Assembly: GCA_022376515.1 (NCBI GenBank)
Contig: WTXI01000469.1
Span: forward strand, 1-23,142
Direction of reading: 5' to 3'
Origin: Lactifluus volemus
Lineage: Eukaryota; Basidiomycota; Agaricomycetes; Russulales; Russulaceae
DNA: 23,142 nucleotides
Part shown: positions 10,480 through 19,519 of the stretch, in pieces
How the letters are laid out: every line of letters starts with the position of its first letter
How positions within the stretch are numbered: the stretch's first letter is position 1
Made by a program: the position numbers and the translations under genes
The notes under the pieces: generated by a model
What the model saw: only the letters and a program-made list of their open reading frames with translations
Told to the model about the DNA's origin: nothing
Databases searched by the model: none

Positions 10480-10505
10480 ACTCTCTCTCTCTCTCCTCTC
10501 TCTTT
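10480..10505 (+). repeat. CT-rich leader tract before CPSase start
   Basis: An almost pure CT run ends about 12 bp before the ATG at 10518. CT tracts next to the transcription start are common in highly expressed fungal genes. The whole PAL2-CPSase spacer is only 117 bp, so promoter elements of this gene may overlap the PAL2 3' end. Confidence 0.5.
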
Positions 10506-10517
10506 ACATACGATCCT

Positions 10518-13500
10518 ATGGGCATTTTGAGTCCCATCCGATCCTCAACATCACGAGCCGTGCTTGGTTCCTTCACGAAATACTCTGCGCGATCATTTCA
10601 CCTCACCGCCACTCGCTACCGACCTTCTCCAAGTCTCGTAGCCCGCGCCATCGCTGCACCTTCTGTCGGTGATTATGTCCCGAAAGATGGTGAGCGCGTC
10701 CTCAATTCTCCTTCCGAAGTTGCCCGCCGGTTATCGGCCAAAGTCCTGCCAAAGCTTCCACGTCCCAACGTTCGCAAAGTGGTCATGGTTGGTTCCGGCG
10801 GTCTCTCGATCGGCCAGGCTGGCGAGTTCGATTACTCTGGATCTCAGGCCATGAAGGCCCTGCGTGAAGAAGGAATTGACGCTGTACTTATCAACCCAAA
10901 TATTGCGACGTGGCAGACCAGTCATCAGCTGGCCTCTGAGGTGTATTTTCTCCCGATCTCTGTTGACTACGTTGCATACGTACTCGAAAAGGAACGACCC
11001 GACGGTATCTTGCTCACGTTTGGTGGTCAGAGCGCGCTCAATGTTGGCATCGAGCTTGATCGCATGGGCGTTTTGGAGCGGTTGGGCGTTCAAGTTCTCG
11101 GAACGCCGATACGCACCCTGGAAGTCTCCGAGGACAGAGATCTATTCGTCCAGGCTCTCAAGGGTGATTTGCTTAGTATTCTCTCCCATCCGTTTCCTTT
11201 GCGCGTTAACGCCTCCCTCTCAGAAATCAACATCCCGGTAGCGCAGTCCACGGCAGTGTCTTCCGTCAACGCGGCTCTCACCGCCGCAGAGAAAATTGGA
11301 TATCCTGTTATCATGCGCTCGGCTTTTACTCTCGGAGGTCTCGGTTCAGGTTTTGCCAACAATCCTGAAGAGATGCGTGATCTCGCAGCGCGTGGTCTCT
11401 CGCTCTCCCCTCAAGTGCTCGTAGAACGAAGTATGAAAGGCTGGAAGGAGGTCGAGTATGAAGTGGTCCGGGATGGCGCCGATGTGTGTGCATCATTTCC
11501 TTTCACCTGAGATCATCGTTTACTAATAAGCTACGTTCCCTCCTGTTCAGAACACGATCATATGCTGCAACATGGAAAATTTCGACCCACTTGGCACGCA
11601 CACGGGGGATTCGATTGTTGTCGCACCCTCACAAACATTGACCGACGATGAATACCATATGTTGCGTAGTGCCGCCCTCGATGTACGATGCCAGGCAATC
11701 CCGGCATCACCCACATTAATTACATGCGACAGGTCATTCGGCACCTTGGCGTTGTCGGCGAATGCAACATTCAGTATGCGTTGAACCCTAATAGCCGGGA
11801 GTACTGTGTTATCGAGGTCAATGCCCGGCACGTATTCCTTCTGCCTTTATCCAAAATGTCTTCTAATACACTTCCTCAGCTTGAGCCGCTCTAGTGCATT
11901 AGCTTCCAAGGCTACTGGATATCCACTCGCATACACGGCCGCAAAGCTCGCGCTTGGTTATACCCTCCCAGAACTTCCCAATGCCGTCACGAAGACGACG
12001 ACCGCATGTTTCGAGCCCTCCCTCGACTACATCGTCACAAAGATACCAAAGTGGGATCTCGCCAAGTTTTCGTCTCAAGTCAATCGCGAAGTCGGTTCGT
12101 CGATGAAGTCTGTTGGTGAAGTCATGGCTATTGGTCGCACATTTGAGGAGAGTCTTATGAAGGCCGTACGCATGGTCGACCCGCGCTGGGTTGGTTTTGA
12201 CGTTTTTGGCAAGAGGATGGACAAGGAAATGCTTGATAAAGCGCTGCAAAAGCCAACAGACATGAGATTGTTTGCCATCGCGCAGGCGATGTATCTCGAG
12301 GGCTATACAGTTGATCGCATTCACGACCTTACCAAGATTGACAAGGTGGGCACTTTCGTGGTTCTATTTGATTACGTGTCCTGATCAAACTCGCAGTGGT
12401 TTTTGTACAAGCTTGAGAATATTGTCGAAACACATCGCGCCTTGACTTCAGCCGGCAGTGTACAGGCCATCGACGCAAAGCTCATGACTCGCGCTAAACG
12501 AATGGGTTTCGCAGACATCCACATAGCCTCTTTGATCAACTCGGATGAAGCGACAGTCCGTGCGCATCGCAAGTCTCTTGGCGTCATTCCCTTTGTCAAA
12601 CGCATCGACACACTTGCCGCGGAGTTCCCCGCCTATACCAACTACCTGTATACGACATACAATGCCTCGGAACATGATGTCGAATTTGACGAACATGGTA
12701 CGATGGTACTTGGAAGCGGTGTTTACCGCATAGGTAGTAGTGTCGAGTTCGATTGGTGTGCAGTGACATGCGCGAGGAGTTTGCGTAATCAAGGCGTGCG
12801 CACCATTATGGTCAACTATAACCCCGAGACGGTTTCGACGGACTTTGATGAGGCCGACAGGCTGTACTTTGAGGAGCTTGGATGGGAAAGGGTGATGGAC
12901 ATCTTCGAATTGGAAGGCGCACAGGGCATTGTTGTCAGTGTCGGAGGTGCGCTCTTCGTTTCTCACAAAGGTCGCCTATCGATGATAGGCTACTAGGTCA
13001 ATTGCCACAGAATATTGCGTTGCGCCTTAAGGAGAGCGGCGTCAAGGTGCTTGGGACAGACCCAGACAATATTGATATGGCTGAGGACCGCCATAAATTC
13101 TCATCAGTTCTCGACACAATCGGCGTTGATCAGCCTGAATGGACCGAAGTTACGAGCGTTGAGGCCGCCAAAGCATTTGCGCAACGCGTTGGGTATGTTC
13201 CCGGGTCCTATGTTTGACCTTAGGTCTAAAGTTAAGTTAACACACAGATACCCCGTTCTCATTCGCCCATCTTACGTTCTGTCTGGTGCCGCGATGAACG
13301 TTGTGTATGAAGAGTCGGCACTCGAGTACAACCTCTCTGCTGCCGCATCGGTGTCTCCTTTGCACCCTGTCGTTGTGACCAAATTCATTGACGCCGCTCA
13401 GGAGATCGACGTGGATGCGGTTGCGCACAAGGGAAGGCTTCTCGTCCATGCAGTATCCGAACATGTAGAGAATGCCGGTGTGCATTCGGGCGATGCAACC

Positions 13501-14546
13501 CTAGTTTTACCTCCTTTCTCTCTTCCCGATTCCGACATGGCACGCCTCAAGGAGATTGCGCAGAAGGTGGCGGTCGGCTTTGACATTTCTGGCCCGTTCA
13601 ATATGCAGGTCATCCGTAAGGCCGGTGCGGTGGAGGGTGAGGAATCTCAGCTCAAGGTGATTGAGTGCAATTTGCGCGCATCGCGCTCGTTCCCCTTCGT
13701 GAGTAAAGTACTGGGTCACAATTTTATCGAGACGGCGGCGGCAGCTATTACGGGGGTAAACGTCCCTGAGCCAGTCGACCTTATGGCACAAACGCGGGAT
13801 TACACTTCCGTCAAGGTTGCACAGTTTTCGTGGACGCGATTGGGCGGCGCGGATCCCTTCCTTGGAGTAGGTGCGTTATGATAGTCACGATTCTCTACTT
13901 ATACTGGTGGTAACGCTCATCTTTCAGAGATGGCAAGCACCGGCGAGGTGGCGTCATTTGGTCGTGACATTCATGAAGCATATTGGGCGTCCCTGCTTAG
14001 CACGACCGGCTTTAGGGTTCCTCGCGAAAAGTCAGGCGTCTTGATAGGTGGAGACGTCAGGACACCAGAGATGCGCAGCATCGCGACGACGTTGTCCAAC
14101 CTGGGCTTCCGGTTGTTCTGCTCGTCGCCCCAGGTCGAAGAATTCCTCAATCACCTGCCCTACGTCTCGGCCAAACGCATATTTTTCCCCACAAAGGATA
14201 AACGAAAACTCCGAGAGGTATTCGACGAGTTTGACATTCAGTGCGTTATCAACCTTGCGAAGGGTCGCGGCAAGTCGGTGACGGATGAGGATTATGTCGC
14301 CCGACGGTGCGTATGACAAATTGGACTCCCGCTACATTATCCACGCGCCTGATATTGGCAAAAAAATAATTTCCAGGAATGCTGTTGACTTTGGCCTGCC
14401 ATTGCTGAACAACCCACGAACGGCTCAGCTCTTTGTCGATAGTCTCGCAAAAAAGATGCCTCAGGGTGGTCTGCGGAAGTACGCCGAGGGTCGGATTCCC
14501 CTCCGAGGTCAAGTCCTGGCGCGAGTTTATAGGTGTCCGCGGCTAG
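10518..14546 (+). CDS. CPA2: carbamoyl phosphate synthase, arginine-specific large subunit, mitochondrial
   Basis: Makes carbamoyl phosphate for arginine synthesis using ammonia channelled from a separate small glutaminase subunit, absent here. Exons: 10518-11163, 11224-11483, 11551-11682, 11733-11827, 11880-12345, 12397-12946, 12997-13192, 13248-13870, 13928-14306, 14377-14546; about 1171 aa. The first ~45 residues are rich in Arg/Ser with few acids, a mitochondrial targeting peptide as in Neurospora arg-3. Then the first synthase half ([20 protein letters not shown] near 88; [10 protein letters not shown]), the oligomerisation region, the second half ([31 protein letters not shown]) and a C-terminal MGS-like allosteric domain (KSGVLIGGD onward). 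Intron 4 (11828-11879) appears to begin GC. In exon 10 the C-terminal family pattern [13 protein letters not shown] lies one base out of frame after CCCC at 14498-14501. The end at 14546 assumes one extra C; the literal frame runs to 14713. Confidence 0.93.
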
Positions 14547-14715
14547 GGACTTTAGCTTCTCCTATTAGCGCATCACATAAGAAAAAGGGCGTCGTTGCTC
14601 CATCTACATACAATACAATTGATGTGTATGCTATCCTTATCTTTTCCTTTCACAACATTGTATGGTTACACCTGTCCAACACCAATTCATCACTTTTAAA
14701 CCGTTCTCGTTGAAT

Positions 14716-16441
14716 TCAAGGAAGGAGATCTTCGGGCGTGGACAGCCGCTCCATGGCAAGATCTACTCGTCCTGTAGGTCCAGGTCGTCTGTCGCGCCAA
14801 TCTGCACTTGTGTCATTGCTGCGGTGAACTGCGAATTTCTGCACTATTTCGGGATCCAACGTTCCTTCGATGGCGTCGGCGACTATACGTCCAATCACCG
14901 GCATAAACTGCGAAAAACAATTTAGGGAACGGACCAAAGAAAACGCGAGACACTGCAAAGCCCACCTTGAAGGCATGTCCACTTCCGGACGTCGCCAAGA
15001 GCAGACCAGGGTCTGACGGGTGATATCCTATCACCCAATTGTCATCAGGAGAGTCCGTATACCTGAAGACAACGAGCTCGAGGTAAGCTATAAAGGGGGG
15101 AGGGGGAGGGGGGTTAATTTACCAGCACATCCGGGTGGTGGCAAAAGGCTTCTCTGCGAGCTCTGGATAAAAGCCACAGATGGTGTTTCGGAGGAGCCGA
15201 AGGGATGATTGGGGTACTCGCAGGCCGTCATCGCCGTGAGAGAGAATTGTGCGGGGTGTCGACACGTCGTCCCCGTGCGCGTAGTGCACCACCCCAGAAT
15301 CGTGAATGGCACACTTGACGATGTTATCATCCGTAGGCTACACAAGAGCAGAGTAATTTGGTTCGTTTGGGATTGTTTCAGCCTGACGCGGAGTCGAGAG
15401 AGAAAGAGAGGGAGAGGGGGGGATCTCACTGACTGGAAATACGTAGAAACCGGTGCAAACGTCAAGTATGACGGGGACATCCCTATAGCGCGCCGCCTCT
15501 TCTTCGGTGAGCTGAATTTGCGCGACAGCATGACTTGTGAGGAGACGATGAGCACACGTCGCGAAACCGTTTCTAGTTTTTCACAACTTCTTCTTACCCA
15601 GTCGAGAGGCACATCTCGCCAAGATCTAGCTCGCGGAATGTGGACGCGGTCCAAGCACCAGTGGCGATTATCACCAGGCGTGCGGTCATGCAAGACCCGT
15701 CGGCGAGCGTCACGCCCAAAGTCATTCCATCGCCGTCTCGTACGAGACCCGTCACGGTCCTTCCACCGACGACTTTGGCCCCCAATGCGATCACGCGCGT
15801 CATCAGCTTCTCGAGGCCACGAGTTGCGAGAGCCCAGCCAGAATCTAGATTCAAGTATCCAGAGAATTGGTCGAATAGGGCGCCGGTCCTGATGTTGGAC
15901 GGGAAGACGGTACGGATGGGATCTCCGGCGTCCAACTTGACCACCCGTTGGCCGAGAGCGACTTGGTTGGTGTACGCTTTCGATGTACCGAAATAGTCAT
16001 CCACAGCACCCAAGGAAAGTACGCCACATCTAAGACGTGTCATCAATCAATCACAAAACTACGTCCTAGTGGAGATTGCTAGCGGAAAAAAAAGGGAGGG
16101 TTGTTACTCTCTGTAGCAATCGCCCCATTCGTCCGTCTTCTTCCATTCTTGAATAGCATCCCGAGCGAGCTGCGTGTAGAAAGCGCTGGGATAAAACGTG
16201 CGCACGACTTGGCAAAAACCAAAGCCGAAATGATGTAGTATTAATCAACTCTGACGAGAGGACAAAGTTGGCTCTCACCCTTGTTCAAGTCACTGCTAGC
16301 CGCATCTGGTGCCGGTAACTTCTCTGATCGATCCAGAACGGTGACATTCGTGAAACCCCTCTGAAGGAGGTGATACGCCGTAGAAATTCCAAAACATCCT
16401 GCACCAACTATGATAACGTCCTCATCCTTAGAAACGACCAT
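14716..16441 (-). CDS. FAD-dependent amadoriase / sarcosine-oxidase-family enzyme
   Basis: Probable fructosyl-amino-acid oxidase or a close relative (saccharopine/pipecolate oxidase) that oxidises secondary amines with O2, releasing H2O2. Exons on the minus strand: 16441-16279, 16207-16108, 16029-15598, 15533-15434, 15337-15123, 15062-14966 and 14907-14716, giving 432 aa, the family's usual length; all borders are GT-AG. FAD-binding GAGCFG at 13-18 closes a beta-alpha-beta fold ending at D37. SSDLNKVVRT (49-58) is typical of amadoriases and relatives. C336 in MCWYTD aligns with the cysteine that carries covalent FAD in monomeric sarcosine oxidase, followed by SPDDNWVIGYHPS and SGSGHAFKF. The C-terminus EDLLP is not a peroxisomal PTS1, unlike several fungal members, so cytosolic location is possible. 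It is convergent with CPSase (about 170 bp apart) and divergent from SEM1. The substrate cannot be told from the sequence alone. Confidence 0.9.
15095..15113 (+). repeat. G-tract in intron 5 of the amadoriase-like gene
   Basis: On the plus strand three G runs of 6, 5 and 6 are separated by single A residues. This is the template strand of the minus-strand gene, so the intron RNA is C-rich near its acceptor. The layout could fold as a G-quadruplex using subdivided runs. A second purine-rich tract lies at about 15390-15424 in intron 4 of the same gene. Confidence 0.6.
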
Positions 16442-16569
16442 GGCGTAAGTAGGGTTCTGAGGATATAATAAATTAGATCTAGTACAAGTGTACAGTTATG
16501 GTGTGACCGTAACGGAACTTTAATATAGAAACCTGACGCGGCCCGTCACGCGTTCAAATCCATCGAAAC
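16442..16569. promoter_or_regulatory. 128-bp divergent promoter, amadoriase-like gene and SEM1
   Basis: The two start codons point away from each other with 128 bp between them, so both promoters and leaders must fit here. TA-rich elements are present for both directions: TAATATA at 16521-16527 upstream of SEM1, and ATATAATAAA (plus-strand reading, about 16463-16472) on the other side. No regulator site is recognised. Confidence 0.5.
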
Positions 16570-17022
16570 ATGTCCTCAGCCGCAGCGACGTCCAAGCCAG
16601 ATGACACCCCAAAACCAGTAGACTCTCCAAAAGAACAAGAACCACTTCCCCACCTTGGCGTACTGGAGGAGGACGACGAGTTTGAGGAATTTCCTGTCCA
16701 GGGTGAGCCCCCCCCCTCCCCCCCTTACCGATGCCACGCACGACTCGGTGCAACCTTCGCTAAATGGTTGGGCTTAGATTGGGATGACTCTCAAACGGAT
16801 CTGGCGCATCTTGGAGGCGTGGCCCCGGAGCGGCCAAGTCAGAAGGTGATAAACTATGGGAGGATAATTGGGATGATGATGACATTGAGGAAGAGTTTAG
16901 CGCACAGTTGAGGTATGCACAGTCACTCATCGTCGTCCATTCCAACGCTGAATGTCCCTGTTTTTTTCCATAGGAATGAACTGCAAAAGTCGGGCAAGGG
17001 AGCCGTACCAATGCAACATTGA
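16570..17022 (+). CDS. SEM1: SEM1/DSS1, acidic 26S proteasome lid subunit (frame disrupted)
   Basis: SEM1/DSS1 is a small intrinsically disordered acidic protein of the 19S lid, also found in TREX-2 and, where present, BRCA2 complexes. Exons: 16570-16702, 16778-16912 and 16974-17022. Family motifs are clear: VLEEDDEFEEF (exon 1), DWDD (exon 1/2 junction), then DKLWEDNWDDDDIEEEFSAQ and LRNELQKSGKG. The exon sum is 317 nt, not divisible by three. The frame of DWDDSQTDLAHLGG and the frame of DKLWEDNWDD differ by one base, the break lying in about 16812-16847. A single missing base there (for example in GGCC near 16837) restores a protein of about 105 aa. A 20-nt segment from GTGGCC to CCAAG would also restore the frame if removed, but is far too short for a normal intron. 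Intron 1 carries two long C runs. Confidence 0.85.
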
Positions 17023-17280
17023 AGTCATACTCTTTGTATCAAATTAAATTTGCCATTGTCCACTTTTGACTGTATGCGCTGTTGAGCTTGGACGTGAAGG
17101 AATTACAAACTGAAAAGTCTAACTTTTGAGTTACCATCTTTTTTTTCAAAATTATGCAGGTTCTGCGTGTAGAACAGCAGGTAGAAGTTGGATTGCCCAT
17201 CATACACTATACACTATTTACTAGGGGCACCATAATCAGTCATCACATCATCAAATTCATACTGGTCCTCATTCAGCCTC

Positions 17281-19519
17281 CTATGCAGCAGTCTCCTTGG
17301 TATCATCGACCTTCTCAACGACTGACGCCTCCGACCATGCGTCGCCTTCGTCAACAAAGCCCATCCTAGAAGTGTCGTAACCATTGGCTTCGAGATATTC
17401 ACGAAATTCCCTGTCTTCCTCAAGCAAACAATCTTGCGATAGAGGGCGAATGAAGAAGAGGGTAATCAATGCGCTGAGGATCGCAAGGCCGCTACCAACC
17501 CAAAATGGCCCCGTATTACCCTTATCAGAATTCGGCCCACCAAAGTCTGGGCACTTCATCAACAAAAACACGTCTCCGAAGAAGACAACGTTGCATACCA
17601 TCAATAATTACAGGAAATGCTACGGGCAGATTCAGTTTGTCAGGAACGAAGGTAGATTAAAGATATGGTATGACATACACCAAGTGCCCGCAAAAGCGCC
17701 AACCTTGCCGATAGCGGCAGCGAGACCGTAGAACTGGCCACGCACGGCAGTCGGTCCAGACTTGGCCGCAAGGAGACCGAGGCAGTTGCCAGGACCGAGC
17801 TCACCAAAGCTCAAGAATATACCGTAAATGACGGCAAAGCCTGCGATATGTCTCTTCAGGTGAGAATATAGACCGCTCATGATGAAGCCAAAGATTGCTT
17901 GCAATACCAGACCGGTGATCTTATAAAAACGGTGTCACTTTGAAATCAACTATATAAGTCGCTGAGGGGGAACGCACCATGGTGTTCTTAGGACCAAGGT
18001 AGTCAACCACAAACGCACCGCCAATAGTTCCTGGCATATAGAACAAGCTTCCGGAGATTCAATTACTGGAGATATGACATGATTTTTCTCGCTTACTTGA
18101 TAACAGTCGCCCAGCCAAATACAACAGCCAGAGAGGTATTGCCACCGGTAATGCTGTAGAACAATTAGGCCTGGTCACTCTGTCAAGACAATCAAACATA
18201 CGTATCTACGATCGTCGACGAGTAGATGCCAAACTGTATAAATGAGATCAGAGGGTAGTTGTGCGAGTAAGTAAAGAAACTTACAGGATACCTGAAACCC
18301 GCGGCATATGATTACTTCGTCTAATTCTCAACGGTAGATAATAGATAATTATACACACGTGATAAAGTCGTAGATGAACCATGTTAGTGAGATGGCCACA
18401 AGACTAACCCAGTAACGTTTGATCACAAGCCAATATGGGATTGGCGCGTCACGCAACGAGCTCTTCTTATAGCGTGTCGGATTCTGCATGTTCAACCGCC
18501 AAAGGAGGACCGCCAAGGCGGGGATGACCCCCAGCCCAAGAGATAGACGCCAGACGACGCGCAAGTGGTTTTCACCAAATCTATGAGATTAAGAAAGGTG
18601 AGAAAGTAGTCTTTTTAGGGTGGTAGTAAGGTAAGCGCTTACATCCAAAACAAGACCAGGGGGACAAACGAGGAGATAACGAAACCGAGATCGATCATCG
18701 TATCTGGAGAGGAATAACGTAAGTATGACCGGGGAGTGGTGGCGCCGGGTCATAAATTATTCTAAAACAAACTTACTCGTAGCGAGGGCGAACCATCGGT
18801 GCTGCGCGTTCTTAGCGATGCCCTCTTCCTCTGACTGCTCTGACGCTGCGACGGATCCACAGGGGTATTCTGCACCAACGCCAATACCGAGGAGGAAACT
18901 TATTCCCGTAGTTGAATCGCTCGTAATGAGAGCGGCGATAACATCGGGACTTACCGACATGCACTTAGCATGGCGAGGAGACCACCGGCACTGTGGTGAG
19001 CGCCAGTCGATGCAGCCGAGAGTCCGGAAAACAGGGCGACAATTCCGGTGGCGGCCATCTAGCAAGAGAAATCCCCCCTCTCAGCAGCGCACAATTTTCG
19101 GGGGTAGGACGTACCATCCCAAACTTGCGGCCAATCTTGTCGGAGATATAACCAAAGGTAAGCATGCCGACGACAGTGCCTGCGAAGGCTACGCTTGTCA
19201 ATGTCTTGCTGTAGTTGTGATGTTTGACGGCGTCAGGATAAAGAATTTTCAGAACTACATATATGCGATGTCACGGCTCAAACGAAGTTGGTGTTTACTG
19301 AAGTGCAGCTTACTTGTATTGACTTTACAGAACAGTTAGCAGTCAGACACGACCCGGAGATGGGTAGTTACACACCGATTCCGATGACACCGTTAGCATA
19401 GCCATCTGAGAAAAGGGCAGTGCCCGCGCTACGAATGCACAAGTCAACGAGCTGTATAATCGAAAGTAGACAGTGAAACAGTACGCGAAGACCATGGACA
19501 CCTGAGAAAGTTTGACCAT
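17281..19519 (-). CDS. GIT1: GIT1-like MFS glycerophosphodiester/phosphate permease
   Basis: Plasma-membrane H+ symporter family that imports glycerophosphoinositol/-choline or phosphate. Fifteen exons on the minus strand: 19519-19502, 19451-19376, 19322-19314, 19254-19115, 19058-18955, 18898-18777, 18703-18643, 18580-18359, 18291-18285, 18233-18202, 18153-18097, 18047-17978, 17919-17679, 17619-17599 and 17546-17281; 481 aa, all junctions in frame. Motifs: [13 protein letters not shown] (18-30), MFS motif [13 protein letters not shown] (69-80), [15 protein letters not shown] (117-131), YDFITYPFGIYSS (about 247-259), [36 protein letters not shown], and [12 protein letters not shown] before the last helix. 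About 12 membrane segments are expected. The C-terminal tail is acidic and cytosolic. Exons 3 (9 nt) and 9 (7 nt) are micro-exons and are needed to complete conserved VNT and TYP. Convergent with SEM1, 258 bp apart. Exact substrate uncertain; GIT1 is used for the family. Confidence 0.92.
18285..18291 (-). other. 7-nt micro-exon of the GIT1-like gene
   Basis: On the minus strand the exon GTATCCT lies between TTTCAG and GTAAGT. It joins AC from exon 8 and TTT from exon 10 to give ITYPFG, the expected continuation of YDFI in this transporter family. Skipping it removes 7 nt and shifts the frame. Flanking introns are 67 and 51 nt. Confidence 0.85.
19314..19322 (-). other. 9-nt micro-exon of the GIT1-like gene
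   Basis: On the minus strand the exon TCAATACAA lies between GTAAAG and GTAAGC and supplies most of VNT after GVIGI. It is a multiple of three, so skipping would remove three residues without shifting the frame. Flanking introns are 53 and 59 nt. Confidence 0.8.

Noticed and set aside
10401..10517. Arginine attenuator peptide uORF before the CPSase gene
   Set aside because: That uORF belongs to the small-subunit gene in fungi, and no ATG-initiated frame resembling it is present in this 117-bp spacer.
16824..16843. 20-nt GT...AG segment in SEM1 as a spliceosomal intron
   Set aside because: It restores the frame but is far below the minimum for fungal introns (others here are at least 48 nt) and has no branch site; a one-base error is simpler.
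3295..19519. The gene set as a secondary-metabolite or nitrogen-scavenging cluster
   Set aside because: There is no core synthase or transcription factor, and SEM1 and arginine CPSase are housekeeping genes; the co-location is better explained as ordinary neighbourhood.
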